The notes: a model not told the origin generated them from the letters alone. A stretch of 64,000 nucleotides of DNA from Streptomyces werraensis (GCA_014656175.1 BNBX01000012.1:62001-126000); one strand, 5' to 3'. Counted from the first letter of the stretch, positions 52,097 to 62,528 are shown. Numbers and translations: made by a program.

Positions 52097-52759
52097 GTGA
52101 TCCGGGTCCTGGTCGCCGACGACGAGCCGCTCATCAGGGCCGGCATCAGGATGATCCTCACCTCGGCCGACGACATCGACGTCGTCGCCGAGGCCCGGGA
52201 CGGCCGGGAGGCGGTGGAGACCGCCCGCTCCACCGCCGTCGACGTGGCGCTGCTGGACATCCAGATGCCGGAGCTGGACGGGCTGACGGCGCTGGCCGAG
52301 ATCGGCCGGGTCGCGCCCCGGGTGCGCGTGCTGATCCTGACGACGTTCGGGGAACGGGAGAACGTGCTGCGGGCGCTGGGCCACGGCGGCGCCGGTTTCC
52401 TGCTGAAGGACTCCGCGCCTCAGGAGCTGATCCACGCGGTCCGCGCGGCGGCGGCCGGGAACGCCTATCTCTCCCCGGCCGCCACCCGGCACGTGGTGGA
52501 CACCCTGGCCTCGCCCGCCGCGACCGCGCGCGGCGAGGAGGCACGCCGCCGGCTGTCCGCGCTCACCGAGCGGGAGCTGCAGGTGCTGGCGCTCCTCGGG
52601 GAGGGGCTGTCCAACGCGGACGCCGGGGCCCGGCTGCACATGAGCGAGGCCACGGTGAAGACGTACGTCAGCCGGATCCTGACCAAGCTGGACTGCGACA
52701 ACCGGGTGCAGGCCGCGCTCCTGGCCCGGGACGCGGGCCTGGAGCCGGCCGGCGGGTGA
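52097..52759 (+). CDS. LuxR/NarL family response regulator
   Basis: 220-aa two-component regulator. The receiver domain has IRVLVADDEPLIRAG and the phosphorylatable aspartate in VALLDIQMPELDG (Asp54), with the conserved Lys in FLLKDSAP. The C-terminal LuxR HTH has LTERELQVLALLGEGLSNAD and SEATVKTYVSRILTKL. GTG 52097 has AGGAGG four bases upstream. It lies 91 bp after the kinase gene and should be its cognate partner. Target genes unknown; the neighbours give no strong hint. Confidence 0.93.
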   Translation: MIRVLVADDEPLIRAGIRMILTSADDIDVVAEARDGREAVETARSTAVDVALLDIQMPELDGLTALAEIGRVAPRVRVLILTTFGERENVLRALGHGGAGFLLKDSAPQELIHAVRAAAAGNAYLSPAATRHVVDTLASPAATARGEEARRRLSALTERELQVLALLGEGLSNADAGARLHMSEATVKTYVSRILTKLDCDNRVQAALLARDAGLEPAGG

Positions 52760-52780
52760 ACGGGGCCGGCCGGACGGAGG

Positions 52781-54310
52781 TCAGCGCTCCAGGCGGCCGT
52801 TGAAGCGGCGGGGCAGCCCGAGCGGGTTGTCGTCCTTCAGCTCCGGCGGCAGCAGCGCCTCCGGGGCTCCCTGGTAGACGACGGGCCGCAGCCAGCGCTC
52901 GATCGCCGTGCCGCCCACTGAGGTGGACGTGGAGGTGGTCGCCGGGTAGGGGCCGCCATGGTGCTGGGCGGGGGCGACGGCGACGCCGGTCGGCCAGCCG
53001 TTCACCAGCACGCGCCCCGCCAACGGTGTGAGCTCCCGCACCAGTTCGGCGCCGCGGCCCTGTCCGGCCGCCTCCTCGGAGGACACGTGCACGGTCGCGG
53101 TGAGGTTGCCGGGGAGCCGGGACAGCACCGCCCGCACCTCCGCCTCGTCCGTGTAGCGGGCCACCACGGTGACCGGTCCGAAGCACTCCTCCAGCAGCAG
53201 GTCGTGCTCGCCCTCGCGGGTCAGCCGCTCCGCCGGGACGGTGAGGAAGCCCGCGCTGACGGTGTGCTCGCCGCCCGCGCCCGCGGTCACCGGGGATTCC
53301 ACGCCGGGGAGCTGCGCGCGCTCGGTGACACCGGCGAGGAAGTTGTCGCGCATGCGGTGGTCGAGCAGGACACCGGGGTCGGTGTCGCTGACCGCGTCCG
53401 TGAGGGACTTCAGCAGGGCGTCGCCGGCCGTGGAGGCGGGGGCGAGGACCAGGCCCGGCTTCACGCAGAACTGGCCGACGCCCAGCGTCATCGAGCCGGC
53501 CAGCCCCGCCCCGATCGCCTCGCCGCGCTCGGCGGCGGCTGCCTCGGTGACCAGGACCGGGTTGAGCGAGCCGAGCTCGCCGTGGAACGGGATGGGGACG
53601 GGCCGGGCGGCGGCCTCGTCGAAGAGAGCGCGGCCGCCGCGGACCGAGCCGGTGAAGCCGGCCGCCGCGACCAGCGGGTGCCGGATCAGCTCGATACCGG
53701 CGTCGAAACCGTGCACCAGGCCGAGCACGCCGTCGGGCACCTCGTGCCGGGCGGCGGCCCGGCGGATCACCCTGGCGACCAGCTCCGACAGGGCGGGGTG
53801 GTCGGGGTGGGCCTTGACGACGACGGGGCAGCCGGCCGCCAGGGCGCTCGCGGTGTCGCCGCCGGCCACGGAGAAGGCGAACGGGAAGTTGGACGCCGAG
53901 TAGACGGCGACGACGCCCAGCGGGATCTTGTAGCGGCGCAGGTCGGGGACGGGCGGGGTGGCGGTGTCGTCGGGGTGGTCGATGACGACGTCGAGGAAGG
54001 CGCCCTCCTCGACGATGCCGGCGAAGGCGCGCAGCTGATAGCAGGTGCGGGCGAGTTCGCCGGTGAGGCGGACCGGGCCGAGCGCGGTCTCGGCGTCGGC
54101 GGCCTCGACGAGCCGGTCGCGGGCGGCTTCCAGTTCGTCGGCGGCGGAGCGCAGGAAGGCGGCGCGGACGGCACGGTCGGCCAGCGCCTCACGCGCGGCG
54201 TGGGCGTCCCGGACGGCCGCGTCCACCTCCTGGGCTGTGGCCTCCACCGCAACCTGTTCACGCTGCTTCCCGGTTCGGGGGTCGACACTCCAGACTGGTG
54301 CTGCTGCCAC
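52781..54310 (-). CDS. Aldehyde dehydrogenase, ketoglutarate-semialdehyde type (NADP+)
   Basis: 509-aa aldehyde dehydrogenase of the alpha-ketoglutaric (2,5-dioxopentanoate) semialdehyde group, last step of non-phosphorylating sugar/sugar-acid catabolism to 2-oxoglutarate. Motifs: VYSASNFPFAFSVAGGDTAS, FTGSVRGGRALFDEA, IPFHGELGSLNPVLV (general-base Glu) and the nucleophile Cys in GVGQFCVKPGLVL. GTG 54310 (MAAAPVWSVDP) has GGAGGG seven bases upstream, better than the in-frame GTG 54325. Divergent from an IclR regulator with a palindrome in the spacer, so probably controlled by it. Confidence 0.88.
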   Translation of the reverse strand: MAAAPVWSVDPRTGKQREQVAVEATAQEVDAAVRDAHAAREALADRAVRAAFLRSAADELEAARDRLVEAADAETALGPVRLTGELARTCYQLRAFAGIVEEGAFLDVVIDHPDDTATPPVPDLRRYKIPLGVVAVYSASNFPFAFSVAGGDTASALAAGCPVVVKAHPDHPALSELVARVIRRAAARHEVPDGVLGLVHGFDAGIELIRHPLVAAAGFTGSVRGGRALFDEAAARPVPIPFHGELGSLNPVLVTEAAAAERGEAIGAGLAGSMTLGVGQFCVKPGLVLAPASTAGDALLKSLTDAVSDTDPGVLLDHRMRDNFLAGVTERAQLPGVESPVTAGAGGEHTVSAGFLTVPAERLTREGEHDLLLEECFGPVTVVARYTDEAEVRAVLSRLPGNLTATVHVSSEEAAGQGRGAELVRELTPLAGRVLVNGWPTGVAVAPAQHHGGPYPATTSTSTSVGGTAIERWLRPVVYQGAPEALLPPELKDDNPLGLPRRFNGRLER

Positions 54311-54371
54311 CGCGGGTCCCTCCACTTGAATGCCGCATGCAATGCCGCAGTATGTACGTCACCCCCAGCAG

Positions 54372-54391
54372 GTGTTCGATATACTGAACAC
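54372..54391. promoter_or_regulatory. IclR-type operator palindrome
   Basis: GTGTTCGATATACTGAACAC: perfect 6-bp arms (GTGTTC / GAACAC) around an AT-rich 8-bp centre containing TATACT, a -10-like hexamer. It lies 62 bp from the dehydrogenase start and 61 bp from the IclR start, the middle of the divergent spacer. The TTC..GAA pattern fits IclR-family operators. Confidence 0.65.
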
Positions 54392-54452
54392 TGTCTCTGT
54401 GGGTGAATGTGCTTGGGAGACTATTTCCCGGCGAACGAAGGGGTCAAGGGCG

Positions 54453-55226
54453 ATGTCGGCTGGCGAGACGGGCGGCGGGGCGCAGGTCAAGTCCGCGGTA
54501 CGGACCGTTGAACTGCTCGAATACTTCGCCGGACGTCCCGGGATGCACTCCCTGGCCGCGGTCCAGGAGGCCGTCGGCTATCCCAAGTCCAGCCTGTACA
54601 TGCTGCTGCGCACGCTCGTCGACCTCGGCTGGGTGGAGACGGACGCGACGGGCACCCGGTACGGCATCGGCGTGCGGGCGCTGCTGGTCGGCACCTCGTA
54701 CATCGACGGCGACGAGGTCGTCGCGGCGGCCCGGCCCACGCTGGACCGGCTCTCCGACGACACCACCGAGACGATCCACCTGGCGCGTCTGGACGGCACC
54801 AACGTCGTCTACCTGGCCACCCGCCAGTCCCAGCACTACCTGCGCCCCTTCACCCGCGTCGGACGCCGGCTGCCCGCGCACTCGACCTCGCTGGGCAAGG
54901 CGCTGCTGAGCACGTACACGGACGAGCAGGTGCGCAAGATGCTCCCCGAGACGCTGCCCGCGCTCACCGAGAACACCATCACCGACCGGGAGAAGCTCAT
55001 CGAGGAGCTGCACCAGGTGCGGGAGCAGGGCTTCGCCGTGGACCGCGAGGAGAACACCCTGGGGCTGCGCTGCTTCGGCGTGGCGATCCCCTACCGCACG
55101 CCCGCCCGGGACGCCATCAGCTGCTCGGTCCCGGTGGCCCGGCTCACCCCCGCCCACGAACAGATGGTGAAGGACGCCCTGTTCGACGCCCGCGACCGGC
55201 TGACCCTGGCCACCCGGAGGCTCTGA
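54453..55226 (+). CDS. IclR family transcriptional regulator
   Basis: 257-aa IclR regulator. Winged HTH at the N-terminus: SAVRTVELLEYFAGRPGMHS then VQEAVGYPKSSLYMLLRTLV (recognition helix). The C-terminal effector domain has ETIHLARLDGTNVVYL, LPAHSTSLGKALLSTY and ENTLGLRCFGVAIPYRT. Likely effector is a sugar acid or related catabolite, from the neighbouring dehydrogenase. ATG 54453 is preceded by AAGGGCG. It faces the dehydrogenase gene across a spacer with a palindrome, the usual autoregulated arrangement. The GNAT gene follows after 3 bp. Confidence 0.92.
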   Translation: MSAGETGGGAQVKSAVRTVELLEYFAGRPGMHSLAAVQEAVGYPKSSLYMLLRTLVDLGWVETDATGTRYGIGVRALLVGTSYIDGDEVVAAARPTLDRLSDDTTETIHLARLDGTNVVYLATRQSQHYLRPFTRVGRRLPAHSTSLGKALLSTYTDEQVRKMLPETLPALTENTITDREKLIEELHQVREQGFAVDREENTLGLRCFGVAIPYRTPARDAISCSVPVARLTPAHEQMVKDALFDARDRLTLATRRL

Positions 55227-55229
55227 CCC

Positions 55230-55703
55230 GTGGACATCGCCCTGCGCCCGGTGCACGACAGCGACCTGCCCGTCTTCTTCCGGCAGACGAACGACCCGGA
55301 ATCGGTGCGGATGGCCGCCTTCACCCCCGAGGACCCGGCCGACCGTGACCGCTTCGAGGCGAAGTGGGCGCACATCCGCAGCTCCCCGGAGATCGTGGCG
55401 CGCACGGTGCTCGTGGACGGCGACGTGGTCGGCTCCGTGTCCGTCTTCGGCGAGGCGGGCGAGCGCGAGGTGACGTACTGGATCGACCGCGCCCACTGGG
55501 GCAAGGGCATCGCCACGGCTGCGCTGCGCGCCCTGCTGGCGGAGGTGACCGAGCGCCCGCTGTACGCGCGCGTGGCCGCCGACAACGCGGGCTCGCTGCG
55601 GGTGCTGCGCACGTGCGGCTTCCAGGTCACCGGGGAGGCCAGGGGGTACGCGCCGGGCCGGGGCGAGGAGACGGACGAACTGGTGCTGGCGCTGGAGGAC
55701 TGA
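55230..55703 (+). CDS. GNAT family N-acetyltransferase (RimJ/RimL-like)
   Basis: 157-aa acetyltransferase of the GNAT RimJ/RimL-like group. MDIALRPVHDSDLPVFFRQ at the start, ADRDRFEAKWAHIR, and the acetyl-CoA region YWIDRAHWGKGIATAALRAL with the Q/RxxGxG/A-type loop, then RVAADNAGSLRVLRTCGFQV. Substrate unknown (small molecule or ribosomal protein). GTG 55230 has GGAGG nine bases upstream inside the end of iclR; three bp separate the genes, so it is co-transcribed. Confidence 0.88.
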   Translation: MDIALRPVHDSDLPVFFRQTNDPESVRMAAFTPEDPADRDRFEAKWAHIRSSPEIVARTVLVDGDVVGSVSVFGEAGEREVTYWIDRAHWGKGIATAALRALLAEVTERPLYARVAADNAGSLRVLRTCGFQVTGEARGYAPGRGEETDELVLALED

Positions 55704-55749
55704 GCTCGAGGGGCCGGTGGCCTTCGGGCGCCGGCGGAACAGCTCCCCC

Positions 55750-55769
55750 GGGGCGCGGGGAACCGCGCG
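55750..55769 (-). repeat. Dispersed intergenic repeat core, copy D (inverted)
   Basis: On the minus strand the 20-mer reads CGCGCGGTTCCCCGCGCCCC, 19 of 20 identical to the core at 33861. It sits in the 191-bp gap between the GNAT gene and the penicillin-binding protein gene. Confidence 0.7.
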
Positions 55770-55894
55770 CCAAGCCCTCACCGACCCGCACCCGTGTGAG
55801 CGGTCTCACGCCCGGGGGCGACTGTATGAACAGCCGATGAGAATCCGGCCGGACGGGAACGTCCCGCCCCTCTCCGCTCGTCTGTCCCCACGCG

Positions 55895-57352
55895 ATGAAC
55901 AGGACGATCAGGCGTGCCTCCGTCTTCACGCTGCTCCTGGTGTTCGCCCTGCTGGTGCGGGCGACCTGGGTGCAGTTCTACGAGGGCCGGGCACTGGCGG
56001 ACGACAGCGACAACCGGCGCAACGCGATCGAGACGTACGCGGAGCCGCTGGGGAACATCGTCGTGGCCGGGGAGCACATCACCGGCTCGGCGCGGACGAA
56101 GGGGAGCGACCTCGCGTACAAGCGCACCTACACGGACGGGCCGCTGTACGCGGCGGTGACCGGCTACGCCTCGCAGGCCTACGCACCGACCCAGCTCGAG
56201 GGCATCTACGCGGACGTGCTCAACGGCACGGACCCCCGATTGAAGACGGTGGCGGACACCGTCACCAACGGGCGGGCCGCCCCGGGGAACGTGGTGACGA
56301 CCGTCGACCCGGCCGTGCAGAAGGCGGCGTACAAGGCGCTCGGCGACAAGAAGGGCGCCGCGGTCGCCATCGACCCGGAGACGGGCCGGATCCTCGCCGC
56401 CGTGTCCACCCCGTCGTACGACCCGACGTCGCTGACCGACGCCAACACCGCGGGCGAGGCGTGGACACGGCTGAACGAGGACCCGGACAAGCCGCTGACC
56501 AACCGGGCGCTGCGCCAGCCGCTGCCGCCCGGCTCGACGTTCAAGCTGGTGGTGGCGGCGGCCGCGCTGGAGGACGGGCTGTACTCCTCGGTGGACGAGC
56601 GGACCGACAGCCCCGACCCCTACCCGCTCCCGGACTCGTCGAAGGACCTCACCAACGAGAACCCGTCCGCGCCCTGCGAGAACGCCTCGATCCGGGTGGC
56701 GCTGCAGTACTCCTGCAACAACGTCTTCGGCAAGATGGCCGTCGACCTGGGGCAGGACAAGGTGCGGGACATGGCCGAGAAGTTCGGCTTCAACGACGAG
56801 AAGCAGGACGTCCCGGTGCGCGCCTACACCAGCGTGTACCCCTCGGACATGGACCGGCCCCAGACGGCGCTGAGCGGCATCGGACAGTTCGACGTGACGG
56901 CGACGCCGCTGCAGATCGCGATGGTGTCGGCGGCGATCGCGAACGACGGCGAGCTGGTGTCGCCGCACATGGTGTCCCGGGTGACCGACAGCGGCGGCGA
57001 CGTGCTGGAGGACCACGACGAGGACGCCTCGACGCGGCGGATCGTCAGCTCCTCGACCGCCGAGCAGCTGCGGTCGGCGATGCAGACGGTCGTGAGCGAG
57101 GGCACGGGCACCAACGCGCAGCTGTCCGGCGCCACCGTGGGCGGCAAGACCGGCACGGCCCAGCACGGCGAGAACAACAGCAAGACGCCGTACGCCTGGT
57201 TCACCTCGTACGCCGAGTCCGACTCCAACGGCAAGAAGGTCGCCGTGGCGGTGCTGGTGGAGCAGTCGGACGCGGAGCGTTCGGAGGTCAGCGGCAACGG
57301 GCTGGCGGCCCCGATCGCGCGGGAGACCATGAAGGCCGCGCTCCAGGACTGA
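55895..57352 (+). CDS. Class B penicillin-binding protein (PbpA-like transpeptidase)
   Basis: 485-aa peptidoglycan DD-transpeptidase. A short basic N-terminus and one TM anchor (about 9-25) place the catalytic domain outside the cell. The N-terminal region to about 150 is the reduced class B pedestal. Active-site motifs: PPGSTFKLV (Ser214/Lys217), QYSCNN (Ser273-Cys-Asn) and GGKTGTAQH (KTG, near 418). Resembles S. coelicolor SCO1875 by position. No SD is seen before ATG 55895. Not beside ftsW/rodA, unlike PbpA. A strong hairpin follows. Confidence 0.93.
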   Translation: MNRTIRRASVFTLLLVFALLVRATWVQFYEGRALADDSDNRRNAIETYAEPLGNIVVAGEHITGSARTKGSDLAYKRTYTDGPLYAAVTGYASQAYAPTQLEGIYADVLNGTDPRLKTVADTVTNGRAAPGNVVTTVDPAVQKAAYKALGDKKGAAVAIDPETGRILAAVSTPSYDPTSLTDANTAGEAWTRLNEDPDKPLTNRALRQPLPPGSTFKLVVAAAALEDGLYSSVDERTDSPDPYPLPDSSKDLTNENPSAPCENASIRVALQYSCNNVFGKMAVDLGQDKVRDMAEKFGFNDEKQDVPVRAYTSVYPSDMDRPQTALSGIGQFDVTATPLQIAMVSAAIANDGELVSPHMVSRVTDSGGDVLEDHDEDASTRRIVSSSTAEQLRSAMQTVVSEGTGTNAQLSGATVGGKTGTAQHGENNSKTPYAWFTSYAESDSNGKKVAVAVLVEQSDAERSEVSGNGLAAPIARETMKAALQD

Positions 57353-57370
57353 CCTCGCGGACTCACGCGT

Positions 57371-57405
57371 GCGGGCCGCCCCCGGTGCTCCAGGGGGCGG
57401 CCCGC
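57371..57405. terminator. Bidirectional hairpin terminator (PBP / NCS2 permease)
   Basis: 13-bp perfect stem, GCGGGCCGCCCCC (57371-57383) with GGGGGCGGCCCGC (57393-57405), 9-nt loop. Centred in the 68-bp space between the two convergent genes. Confidence 0.85.
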
Positions 57406-57420
57406 GGCGCTGTGTGGCGG

Positions 57421-58869
<1,449 letters not shown>

Positions 58870-59511
58870 GCAACTGCTCCTCGATGAGCGGGAGATGATG
58901 ATCTGCTGAACGCTGGCTGGATTGTGCCCGTGCCGTACGTCGTTCCGGTGTTCTTCGTGTGACGGATTGGCATACCGGCCCGTCTCCAGCCCCACCGTCT
59001 TCACCGCGTGCGCGTCCCCACCGGCCGCGTGCACGAGCGTCGGCGCCAGATGCCGCAGGTCCCGCGGACTGACCGCCGGCAGCCCCGCCCGGCCCTTTCC
59101 GCCGTTCTCCCCGCGCATCCCGGTCTCGCTCCGCGACGAGTACCGCTCCTCCCCCCAAGGGCGCGCGCCTGGCGGTTCCCGCACCGGCGCCCATGGGCAC
59201 ACCCCTGCCAGGTCACCCTCGGTGTCGCGGAGTTCGACCACACGCGCCCGCCGGCCGGCTCCTTCCGGGGCTCGTTCCCTCCCATTCGAGCTCACCCAGG
59301 TGTCTGCAGCGCCCTCGCCCTTCCCCTCCTCCTTCGCGGACCTCGGTGCGAGGGAGGTGTGCTGGAGGGCGGCGTGCCCGGGCCGACGTCCCGGGCGCCT
59401 GTCACTCGCACGGCTCGCCCTCACTCGCAGCCGTACGGGTCGCTCGCTTCGAGTCCCCGGGGAACGTGGTCCGCCCGCGTCGGCCGGCGGGCGGGTTCTC
59501 CTCTCGCCTTC
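58870..59511. other. 642-bp region without a recognised gene
   Basis: Contains the promoter of the purine permease at its left end and, as far as I can see, no convincing gene. The permease reading frame stays open upstream to about 59424 and reads, among low-complexity Arg/Gly stretches, as LRHLAPTLVHAAGGDAHAVK near 58990-59050, which is more protein-like than the rest. It could be a remnant, but no family is recognised. The right half is Arg/Pro-rich in all frames. Confidence 0.4.
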
Positions 59512-61602
59512 TCACACGGTGAGGCGGTCGCCGATCGAGCGGGCCACCTCGGCGTGCGCGAGGTATTCGACGATGTCGTGCGCCCGGTCGCGGGCGTTGA
59601 CGACGGCGAGGTCCGCCGGACCGTCCGGCCAGTCGTCGCCCAGTGGGCAGCCGATGGCGACCGGGTCGGTCGGGCACCAGGCGTTGAGCCAGTCCGCGAC
59701 CTGGCCGGGCCGGCGCTGCCCGCCGGACAGCAGCCTCCGCCGCACGCTGTCCATGCCGAGCGGACTGCCCAGCGTCGTCAGACGGACGACCCGCACACCG
59801 GCCGGCAGCCGGGTGAGCAGATCCATGCCGACGACCGTGCCCAGGCTGTGCGTGACGAACACCCACTCCCCTTCCCGCGGCACGGTTTCCAGGACGCAGC
59901 CCAGGACCTCCTCACGAATGTCCCGGTCGTCGAGATAGGCGGCGACGTCCCGGAAGATCCGGGAGATGGTCCATGTGTCGATGTCGCTGCGGGCGGCCAG
60001 CCATCCCAGGCCACGCCACACGGCGGCGACCAGCGGGTCCAGCCCCAGTCCCTCGGCGGTCTCCACCCCCTCCCCGGCGCCGGGCGGCGCGTACCACCGG
60101 GCGGCGGCCTCGCCGAGGATCTCCTCGTACACCGCGCGGGCCCCGGGAGAGCCTGGGAGGGTGGCCTCCGGCGTCCCGGCGGCGGGGGTGACGGACTCGC
60201 GCGCGTCCAGGGCGTGCGCCAGCCGGTCGCCGTAGAACGGGAAGCAGACGTCCGCCGGGGCCACCACCGGCAGTCCCGCCCGGACCAGGCCCATGTTGAG
60301 ACCGGCGGCCCATTCCCGGCGCAGCGCCTCGGGGTCCTTGCCCTGCTGGGCGCGGCCGTGCAGGAAGACGAGGTGCCGCCCGCCGCCGAACGCGCCGTCC
60401 CGCGCGCGCACGCCGCGGGGGCGCTTCACGACGGCCTCCGTGGAGGCCCTCCCGGTCAGGGCCGCCGCCGGACCGCTGTCGCCGGCGGACGAGACGCCGG
60501 TGACCTCTGCGGTGGCGGGGACCGGTCCGGCGAGGGCGTCCGCCGTCGCGTCGGCGGCCCGGACGCCCGCGAGGCCCGTCTCCGGCCCCATACCGGTCAG
60601 CAGTTCCCGCTGCGCCGGGGTGAGCGGCAGGGACGCGAGGTGCTTGAGGATCACGCTGACGCGCGCGCCCTCGTTGGACACCCAGTCCACCGCGTCCTCG
60701 CCGTCCCCGGGCTCCCAGACTTTGCCGTCGCGGCGCAGGAGACGGCCCTGGCCGTCGGTCCGGGGCACGCCGCTGTGGTGGAGGGCGACCACCTCCCACT
60801 GGTCGTTGAAGACGGGCGAACCCGAGTTCCCGGGCTCCGTGTCGGTGCGGTAGTGGATGAAGTCGTCCAGGCGCACCTGCAGGGCGTTGTCGCGTACGGC
60901 GATCTCCTTGAGCCGTCCCATCGGGTGTCCGATGACGTTGACCGGCTCGCCGATCACCAGCTTGCCCAGCTGTGCGCTGAGCCGGTTCCAGCCGAACGTC
61001 TCGCCGGGCGGCTTCCCGTCCGGGCCGGGGGAGACCGCCACCAGGGCGTAGTCGAGGCGCTTGTCGGCGACGAAGAAGGCGTCCGGGTCGAACTCCAGCC
61101 GGAGCGGCGTCTGCGGGGCGTTGTCGACGGTGACCTGGGCGTCGAACTCCGCGAAACAGCCACCGGCCGCGCCGGCGTCGGGCAGCACGTGATGGTTGGT
61201 CATCAGCAGGCGGGGCGACACCAGGAATCCGGTGCCGACCGGCAGTTCGCGGCCGTTCTCCCGGGCCGAGATCCGGGCGACCGTGCGGGCGGCCCGGGCA
61301 CCGCGGGGCAGGAAGCTCCAGGCCTGGAGCTCCTTGGACACCCCGAGGATCCGCTCGAAGACGTCGGGGGCGGCCAGCGGTTCGGACCGGACCGCCTCCA
61401 CCATCATCGCGGCCGGCACCGCCTGCCGCTCCAGCAGGCGGGCCGTGCGCGCCGCCAGAGCCTCCGGCGAGTCGGGGAAACCGATCCCGGCGTTCTGCCG
61501 CCGTTCGGCCTCCCGCCGTTCTTCGCCGCTCTCGCCGTAGCGTGCGCCCGCCGCGGCCGCCTGACGTACCCGCTCGTCGCGTGATCTGTCCGTGAGTCCC
61601 AT
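59512..61602 (-). CDS. Trypsin-like serine protease fused to alpha/beta hydrolase
   Basis: 696-aa two-enzyme protein. Residues 1-110 form a charged helical region ending FLPRGARAARTVARI, a module seen before trypsin-like domains of modular effectors. The protease domain (about 110-335) has the complete triad: His138 in MTNHHVL, Asp184 in LDYALV, Ser260 in PGNSGSPVF. After an Ala/Thr-rich linker (about 345-400) an alpha/beta hydrolase domain begins FLHGRAQQGK; nucleophile in THSLGTVVG (Ser586), probable Asp646 and His675 (RAHDIVEYL). No signal peptide or TM helix: cytoplasmic. ATG 61602 chosen; GTG 61611 has a better-spaced AGGA. A cytoplasmic amidase gene lies upstream on the same strand. Function unknown. 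Confidence 0.83.
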   Translation of the reverse strand: MGLTDRSRDERVRQAAAAGARYGESGEERREAERRQNAGIGFPDSPEALAARTARLLERQAVPAAMMVEAVRSEPLAAPDVFERILGVSKELQAWSFLPRGARAARTVARISARENGRELPVGTGFLVSPRLLMTNHHVLPDAGAAGGCFAEFDAQVTVDNAPQTPLRLEFDPDAFFVADKRLDYALVAVSPGPDGKPPGETFGWNRLSAQLGKLVIGEPVNVIGHPMGRLKEIAVRDNALQVRLDDFIHYRTDTEPGNSGSPVFNDQWEVVALHHSGVPRTDGQGRLLRRDGKVWEPGDGEDAVDWVSNEGARVSVILKHLASLPLTPAQRELLTGMGPETGLAGVRAADATADALAGPVPATAEVTGVSSAGDSGPAAALTGRASTEAVVKRPRGVRARDGAFGGGRHLVFLHGRAQQGKDPEALRREWAAGLNMGLVRAGLPVVAPADVCFPFYGDRLAHALDARESVTPAAGTPEATLPGSPGARAVYEEILGEAAARWYAPPGAGEGVETAEGLGLDPLVAAVWRGLGWLAARSDIDTWTISRIFRDVAAYLDDRDIREEVLGCVLETVPREGEWVFVTHSLGTVVGMDLLTRLPAGVRVVRLTTLGSPLGMDSVRRRLLSGGQRRPGQVADWLNAWCPTDPVAIGCPLGDDWPDGPADLAVVNARDRAHDIVEYLAHAEVARSIGDRLTV

Positions 61603-61850
61603 AACCCTCACCAACCCGTTCCTCGGGGACGGGGTGCGCCGCTACGAGGCGTCCCTCCCCGCGGGCACGGGCCCACGGCCCGTGTCCACGCCGACGGGCA
61701 GACGGCCGGCCGAGGCCGGGTCCGGCCGCGTCGTCGCACGCCCGCTCCCCTTTCATGGTGCGCCCCGTGCCGGAGCCGCACCACCCTGGGCCACTCCCCC
61801 GGCCATGAGGGCGGAGGCATGCCGGGAGCTCGCCGGGATCTCGCCGGAGC

Positions 61851-62528
61851 TCAGATGCCGAGCGCCTCGAACAGTGCGCGCACCACGCGGTCCACACCGC
61901 CCGGACCGGTCAGCAGGGCCTTGTCTCCCGCGTTGGTGAGGAACCCGCATTCGGCGATGAAGGCTCGCGGGTTGCCGGCCTCGACGGCTTTTCGGGTGCC
62001 GTAATACTTTTTCAGGTTCTCGGTGTAATTGTCCTGCCGGAACCCGCCCGACCAGCCGTGCCGCTCGTAGGCGTGTTTCCATGCCTGGGCGAGAGACTGG
62101 CCCGCGGCGTTGGGGTAGCCGACGCTCGCCCCCCGCGCGTCCGGACGGGTCGACCCGTCGCAGTGGAACGCGACGAACGCGTCGCCGGCGTACTGCTCCA
62201 AGGGCTCGTCGGCCTTGATGACCCGCAGGCGCCAATGCTCCCGGCCCGGCGGACCGGGCCTTTCGATCTCCTCGACGCAGGCATCGGCCACCGCTTTCAC
62301 GAACGCCTGTTCCCCTGGCGTTCCGGTGGCTCCCGAGGTGCGGAAACAATGGCCCATCTGCACCACGAGGATCCGAACGACCGGCGCTTCCTCGTCGTCG
62401 AGGGGCCAGGGCGGGGCATCGGACTCCTCGGCCGTGGCGCGGACGGGGCAGTCCGCGGCGTCGGGGAGGGACGGGTCGTTCTCCGGGCCGCCTTCGGCCT
62501 CGGCGCCGGGTTCGTGTTCATGCGTCAC
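61851..62528 (-). CDS. N-acetylmuramoyl-L-alanine amidase (Amidase_3) without signal peptide
   Basis: 225-aa zinc amidase of the Amidase_3 family, cutting between muramic acid and the stem peptide. After an acidic low-complexity N-terminus (1 to about 45) the catalytic domain has all expected residues: His60 (VVQMGHCF), Glu73 (GTPGEQAF), His122 (VAFHCDGS) and Glu193 (IAECGFLTN). No signal peptide or cell-wall-binding repeat, so it is not an ordinary secreted autolysin; phage-like or host-directed lysis is possible. GTG 62528 has GGGAGG five bases upstream. It lies 248 bp upstream of the protease-hydrolase gene, same strand. Confidence 0.88.
   Translation of the reverse strand: MTHEHEPGAEAEGGPENDPSLPDAADCPVRATAEESDAPPWPLDDEEAPVVRILVVQMGHCFRTSGATGTPGEQAFVKAVADACVEEIERPGPPGREHWRLRVIKADEPLEQYAGDAFVAFHCDGSTRPDARGASVGYPNAAGQSLAQAWKHAYERHGWSGGFRQDNYTENLKKYYGTRKAVEAGNPRAFIAECGFLTNAGDKALLTGPGGVDRVVRALFEALGI

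Noticed and set aside
58990..59424. N-terminal extension of the NCS2 permease
   Set aside because: ATG 58869 has an excellent SD and a canonical N-terminus; the extension is mostly low complexity, though one short patch is noted in the features.
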